Part shown: positions 58,106-64,000 of the stretch, in pieces | Position numbering within the stretch: the first letter of the stretch is position 1 | Layout: every line of letters begins with the position of its first letter | Assembly: GCF_000699445.3 (NCBI RefSeq) | Contig: NC_067195.1 | Location: forward strand, 64,724,591-64,788,590 | Reading direction: 5' to 3' | Length of the DNA: 64,000 nt | Origin: Schistosoma haematobium | Lineage: Eukaryota > Platyhelminthes > Trematoda > Strigeidida > Schistosomatidae | Translations under genes and position numbers: made by a program | Notes under the pieces: model-generated | Databases searched by the model: none | Seen by the model: only the letters and a program-made list of their open reading frames with translations | Told to the model about the DNA's origin: nothing

Positions 58106-58907
58106 AAATATTTAAGACATCTCGCAACCTTCAATTCCGACGACTAACTCGCGAGCATGTCCTTAATCTCATGTCATATACCATTCCTAACTCGCCAAAT
58201 TGCCAAGACGGTACATAAGATGACAACCTATCACAGATGTCCGACGATAATGCTTCCCAATGGTCAGACGGTTTTTGTCTTTTGATATTTTCAACATATT
58301 AGCATTTCCAAACCGCCCCATTCAGTTTCGGTTGGAGTTTAAGGGTTATTGGCGACAACTAATGATGAATATCAATGTTTTTCTTGAAAGACAAATTGCT
58401 TCAAAACGAATAATGGAAGAAATCCCCGACAAAGTATTCGGTAATGCATTATCCACCCGTGAAATATATTATATACTTAAAGCAACTTGCAAAACTGAGT
58501 CTATTTGGTTGGAATGTCGTAGACAGTATTTGTAGACTAATGAGTTTAGATAAGGTTATCAGTACCTACAGTCTAAGAAAGTGATGAACCGTCGTAATTC
58601 AGTGGTGTCCAAAGTGCCTTAACACACATAACAGAACAGAACGTTCATTAACCGGATCGAATATCTTCTGACTTGCAAAATAATGTTGATGTCGAGTTGC
58701 AAAGTATGTACTTCACATACGAAGATGTTTCGCAGATGTAGTCGTCACTCTTAGGAATTTCTTCGCAGGCCCTAACTATATCGATTACCGAAAAAATACT
58801 CTTATCCCCCAATATAGATCTCGAGTCGTTAATTCTCTGTGAGATATAACGAGTTGGATTGGCTTAAAAATTTAGTCATTTACAATCACCACCAAGGCTC
58901 CAACAAC
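58106..58907 (+). other. Interval between two old LTRs
   Basis: About 800 bp. 58260-58535 is open (91 codons: RPIQFRLEFKGYW, MNINVFLERQIASKRIMEE). It could be a gag remnant given its place after an LTR, but no gag motif is visible. The rest is non-coding. Confidence 0.35.
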
Positions 58908-59262
58908 TACTAGCCTTTAGTTGTAAATAAATCCACAAAATGAATAGTTCGGTAAGTCTTCGACATTTGGTGCTGATCTCAACGGTTTTACTGAACATAT
59001 CAAGCTGAAGGTGATCAGTCACGCATCCGCACCGGATCATGAATGGGTAAGCCGTGTTACGCATCCCTTACAACTGCTAGCTAGATTAGATCAAACGTTC
59101 CCACGACATATCGATAGCCTCTCAAATATATTTTCAAACACCCCATTCTCGAACTCACTGTTAGCCTACATTTGTTCACACTGAAAATTCCGTTGTTTGG
59201 GAGGCTACAATTTCGTAGTAGTTGTTGATGCTCGACTTACTTTATCAAGCACTGAGGCCGTA
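58908..59262 (+). repeat. Diverged gypsy-type LTR (second of a pair)
   Basis: Aligns with 48932-49260 more closely than the first: GTAAATAAATCC, AATAG, GTAAGT-TTCGACAT, GGTGCTGA, AAGCTGAAGG, ACGCATCCGCACC, GCTAGCTAGATTAGATCA and the tail ..GTTG.TG.T...TCAA.CACTGA. It has the same orientation as the first LTR, so the pair may bracket an internally deleted element. Confidence 0.72.
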
Positions 59263-62200
59263 ACCTCCGGGATACTCTGAAATTATTTTAGGCCAAATAA
59301 AGAATAGTGGATTCAGCTTGTCAGTTCACGTGGCAATGACTCACAGAACCGCTATGAAACCAGCTGTGACACTGGATAACGTACTTGGCAAAAACGTAGA
59401 TCGGCATGTAGATCACTAACGTAGACGAGCTATTTCGAATAATTGACGGTCTAATCGAGATAGACGGGAATGATTTGATGAACCAGATAACTTCGAAGTC
59501 ATACCTCGTGGTCTGCACCTAACGTTGATTACCCCTTCGTCGCATCAAGGTACTATGATTTCCTTGAAGACCGCATAAAACAAAGGACGTTTTTACGGAA
59601 ATATAATAGTGAAAACTGGTACAGAGAAGACAGTACGACCACCACCTCATAGGCTAGTCCATGGCGTACGATTAATTAATGCGCGTTGGTTGTCCTTAAT
59701 CCTACGGGGAACGATAGACTGTTCGAAATTCAGTGACCCAACCGATGGATGATTTGGCTAGGGCGCAGTGCCATTTCACTGGCCATACAGGCCCCCAAAA
59801 CAAACCTGAAAGATGCAAAAACAATTCTCAGGCCTTTTGTCCTCAAAAAATTAACCTAGACCTTCAATTTCGCTATCAGCAGTGCCGATAGCTCAAGGAA
59901 AATATTCATGACTAATGAATTTCATTTTGTATATATCGTTCACATAGTGTATGTTGGCGAAGCTATTGTTGTAGTAAGTCCAAACAACTGAACTTGCAAA
60001 GTACGACAGAAGCTCTCAGTTTGAAATTAAGATGAGATTACGTGTTGTCGTACAACAAATTATTCTGACACCATTCTGTCTTCATTCTACTCTGGTGCGT
60101 TTTTAAGATTGGTCTTATTATATATTATTCTATAGATTTGATTGTAAAACCGATTCACCAAAACTTATCGATCCTTGCTTCAAAGAACGCCTATGATAAC
60201 GGTCTTAAATAATCCATATTGTTAAGGCCATTTCGTACGTTGGCCTTAATGTGAATCACCTTAGTCGGTGGCTTTTGTTTGTGGCCATCCTAAAGGTTGA
60301 TTAAATTTCTATGAAGTTGAAAAGTGCACCTCACATTAAGTGCGAAACATTCGAAATTCTTTAGCAACAGAAAAAGTCTAATTTCTTCATAGGAATGAGC
60401 AGACCGACTATCTGAAACGCCACTCATGCTTCATAAAAAGTTCTTTTGAACTGCCATTCACGTGCCCATCGTTACACATCTACTTTGCCAAATGGACAAT
60501 TTTCTTACCAACACGCTGTTAGTTTTACTTAAGAAGTGTATTAAAGGATTTACCTGGAAAGAGACGAAAAAAATAAGAGTTATCAAAATCTTTTTACTGT
60601 CTGGAGAGAATATGCCGAATAAGTGCATTTATATAAAAGTTAGATGAAGTCTCGCCCTAGTGGCATTGTTTGTATATTTTACGATTAACATTGGGAAGAA
60701 GAATTATTTGCTTTTATCCAAAATTATACTTTTTGTCGGGTGTTAGTCAGTTAAATCTAATATCCGTCTGTATCAAGTTATTAATTAACAATACATATGA
60801 AATTCAACCTCAGGGATACTACTCGTCCTTGAATATATAAAGTTCCAACAACACTTTAAGTCTTGATTTCATATGATTTTTTCCATTTGACATCTTTTTC
60901 GCCGTGAAACCCATTGTTACTCTATATAAATTTGGTTTGTGGTGAATTTTAAGACAATAAGTAACGTTTATCTGTACCCACACTTAATAAGCATCATCTC
61001 TTAATATCCTGTGTATGTCAATTAGCAAGTTGGTATAAGTTAATTTTGAAGCTTAACTTTAAAATAACCCATTCACCGATTGCTCTGGTACCAGTCACAA
61101 TCTAATTGTGAGGACCAATAAAATCACTTGGCTGCCAAAACTGAAGTGGACGGAGAAATGTATAAACAAGAGGTTTAATAGCTGAAGGTTACCGTCCCAT
61201 ATAACTTAGTTATGATCTGCTAAGAATATCTTAAAATTGTAGCAATTTTGATACATTAGAGTTGTCTATTCTGTTGGGATTTATAAATAGATTGGATATG
61301 CCAACTACCTCATTTTGATCATGTTTTACTGATTGTGAATGCTCTATAAACAAACGTTATATCACGTGTTGGATTGTTTTACACTGCCACTATTGTGGGA
61401 TATAGCCAAATGTAAGTCAGTCAAAGTATGGAAGAAATCGATAGATCTACTGATTTGTGGTTAAATACTTGAGTTAGAGCTCGGCGTCTGAATATTTGGG
61501 ATGAAAAGATGTAAAACAAAAACCACAGAAAATTTTGTGAATGATGTTTTCAAGAATATGAATCCTTTATTACTCTTTGCTTTTTGTTCCATATCACATA
61601 ATTAACTTCCTCTTTTTATTAAACTCCCTTGGTTACCGCCGTTGTCTGTTGTTCTCGGGTTCCTTGGTGCCCGGTGATTCGGACCAAGAATCTTTGTGCA
61701 AGTTTCTATCATGTCGCCTTGTTTATTTGAATAAATGAGCTTAAACGACAATGAAAAGTCAGCTTACTAAAAGTATCTGGAAGTGACTGTACGACTGTAA
61801 GGTAGTAATGTGACTTTATGTTCGAGAATAAAAATCATATTTTTCACATCTTTAAATTTATTTAGGTTTTTACCTAGAATTGTATGAGGTTAAAATTAGC
61901 CATAATTTGTTTTCGATATCTTGTACTTCAACATTGACTACTAAGAATGTTTCATCTGGAATGTTAATGATTCTTATTGAGCTGATATCAAAACTAATGA
62001 CAAAAAGTTTGACATTTCATTCTACTTTCTTGGCTTTCGGTCTATCTATTTAAAAATACGTAGCTAGCATATTTTGGAACTCTTCATCATCTAATTTAAT
62101 TTGGCTGAGCGTCGTTGACGCACATGAAGTATAAAAACCCTTTCCATTCGTATTGTTCTTTGTCCAAAACTTAAAAATAGGTTTTTATTAGTCGTTTGTG

Positions 62201-64000
62201 CTTGAAATAAGAGCGAATAGATACTGAAAGTAGTTTACTTAAAGCTTCTGTTATAATATTTAGGGAAACTTTTCCCTTACTAACCACAATTTTAGTTAAC
62301 AGCCTTTCAAGAATAGTTGGAGTGGGTTCTCGAAGTAGTATGCAAATTATAATAACTATGAAAGTTCTACATCCTATTTCTACCTGACACTGCATCACTA
62401 TGACGCGGTCAAGCAAAACCTTACCATAGTTAAAGTAATTATCGAATAGCTCTGACAAAGCATATGATATCCATCAGGTTAAAGTAGCTTAATTATAGAT
62501 TTATTGGGTAACGGATGGTTATAAGTTCTGTTATCAAAACTCATTTTGGTAAACAGAACATTTACCTAAACTTAGTCTGCCCATTTTCGAACGTTTCCAT
62601 CAAACTCACGTTTATTTATTCAGGTTACAGAGCCAATTATATCCCTAAACTCATGGGAAAAAGAAATGTTTTCGTAATTGGAAGCTATTATGGAAGAGGT
62701 ATGTATTTTCAATTTATATGTCTATATCATGCCCAGGATTTAAGTCTATCTCATAGCTGCACACCACCCGAACCACCAGTTCGATCTTCCAGCACTATGT
62801 AAGTTAAGTCTGATACATTCATGCTCAATAATTCTAGGCATCGACATCCCTTGAAGGTTGCACCCAAAAAACCACTCCCAGATCTGCCAAAGAAAGCCGG
62901 AAGAAGCAGAAGTAATTTCATATCATATCATTGCATTTTTCCCTATTGTGGTTTTACATGACAATATCTAGCTTATTTCGTTAAATAATGCTCGTGTACA
63001 ACTCTTAAAATCTTTTTATTTCTAGCATAAATGCTGTAGGCCTAAAAACAGGAACATAACTGTCTTTGAAAATTATCTCATCAACAAATAAATGATATGA
63101 GAAACGTTTCAAAACGCTATCCGAAGCTACAATAGCCCAGCAAAAGCTTTGCATGAAAGTAATGTAATTGTGAAATATAGAAACCGCGAACGGTTGTCTT
63201 GAAATATTAACAGGCTCCGTCTAAATATTTTTGCTGGTTAGATTTTCCTACACATCTTACCATATGTTACTTAATATCATGTGCTCTGAGGCAATTAGAA
63301 CGATTTTATGTATCAATACTGTTATTTTGGAAGCCTGCTGGTTTTCTATAGTTCTCTAGTTAAGCGTCTCGCTTCTGGAATATTTAGGTCAACTAATTCT
63401 CTGTTAAAATACCGGTGTTGTCACATATGACCAGTGACTGAATTTTATTAGTCAAGAAATGTGATATCTTTATTACTGCAAGTGATGTAACGTAGCTATA
63501 TTATTTACAACCATTTTATCCACCAGGAAAAATGCCTTTAGTTATTCAGGGAGAAATTCGGAACCCGAGAAACGTTATCGTTTTCAATTGAAACGAGGCG
63601 GACTAATAGTATGAAAGTACTTTTGAAAATTTTCGAGAAAGTTAGAAGAGCGTTTATTCCGTTGTTTATAATACTATTTCACCTGCATTTAGGCAGCGAA
63701 ATGTTAATAAAAACTTTCCGTGTAAGGGATAGAATAAATTATGCAATACTAAAAATCGGCTGTCTTTAATTAGAAAAGATGAATTAAAATTGATTGTATT
63801 AGTTTGCTTTAAGCTTTACTCTGTTCATGGATAAAACATAAATGTACTCTATCAAAAATACCAAAGGCAAGCATCGTTAATGACCCTATATTCTACTATA
63901 ATTGCTGTTTGTTAATGATGTTGAAGCCCTAAGCTGTCTTCGTATTCGTTGGAAATTTTTGATAAATTAGTAAGTAGAAAGAAAATCCCAAAACGGGCTT
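59263..64000. other. Terminal AT-rich stretch without recognised features
   Basis: No gene, RNA or known repeat found on either strand. The open frames at 60462-60647, 62171-62458 and 62515-62802 have no family resemblance and no splice-supported extension. Confidence 0.45.

Noticed and set aside
62171..62802. Open frames of about 95 codons near the right end
   Set aside because: No family resemblance, no consistent splice signals, and length expected by chance.
1..64000. CRISPR arrays, operons, bacterial promoters
   Set aside because: None seen. Regularly spaced repeats are absent and the gene structure is eukaryotic.

Overview
This window looks like nuclear DNA of a schistosome blood fluke (genus Schistosoma; the species cannot be fixed from here). 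The grounds are: AT-rich sequence; one widely spaced, intron-rich gene for a conserved animal membrane protein; RTE-type non-LTR retrotransposons of the schistosome SR2 kind; a CR1-like element; a CsRn1/Boudicca-like LTR retrotransposon; and tRNA-headed SINEs carrying hammerhead-ribozyme cores of the Sm-alpha type. No bacterial features are present.

The only host gene I can support is a CLPTM1 homologue on the minus strand, 38253 down to 16534. Ten coding exons can be placed. All introns are GT-AG, every phase agrees, and the exons sum to 1,908 nt (635 codons plus stop). The introns are heavily colonised. Intron 1 holds a 67-bp RTE stub with a perfect 12-bp target-site duplication (TSD). Intron 3 holds a nearly full-length RTE. 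Intron 6 holds a three-layer nest (SINE, RTE A, RTE B). Intron 8 holds a probable RTE 5' fragment. Intron 9 holds a Penelope-type hammerhead motif.

Region by region. 1-5,491: short repeats, including a hammerhead-like motif (about 140-260), a 193-bp RTE 3' stub with a 13-bp TSD, a palindromic element with a 14-bp TSD (1,720-1,927), and SINE/hammerhead units, two of them in a ~115-bp inverted repeat (4,049-4,545). 5,492-7,694: decayed RTE. 11,028-14,528: full-length RTE with an 11-bp TSD, interrupted by a solo LTR with its own 5-bp TSD. 16,534-38,253: CLPTM1 and its introns. About 40,415-44,760: CR1-like element on the minus strand. It abuts, at about 44,760, a gypsy-type gag-pol and 3' LTR on the plus strand (to about 49,260). 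51,397-51,870: transposase-like remnant. 52,280-55,140: second, broken gypsy copy on the minus strand with a SINE inside. 55,190-55,830: CR1-type reverse transcriptase tail. 57,773-59,262: two old gypsy-type LTRs. 59,263-64,000: nothing recognisable.

The two RTE lineages have different 3' tails. Lineage 1 (D, E and the 949-1141 stub) ends in (GTAA)n; lineage 2 (A, B, C and the 67-bp stub) ends in (TGAC)n. The most interesting signals are several independent hammerhead-type ribozyme cores tied to different retroelements, and the nested insertions, whose TSDs give a clear order of events.
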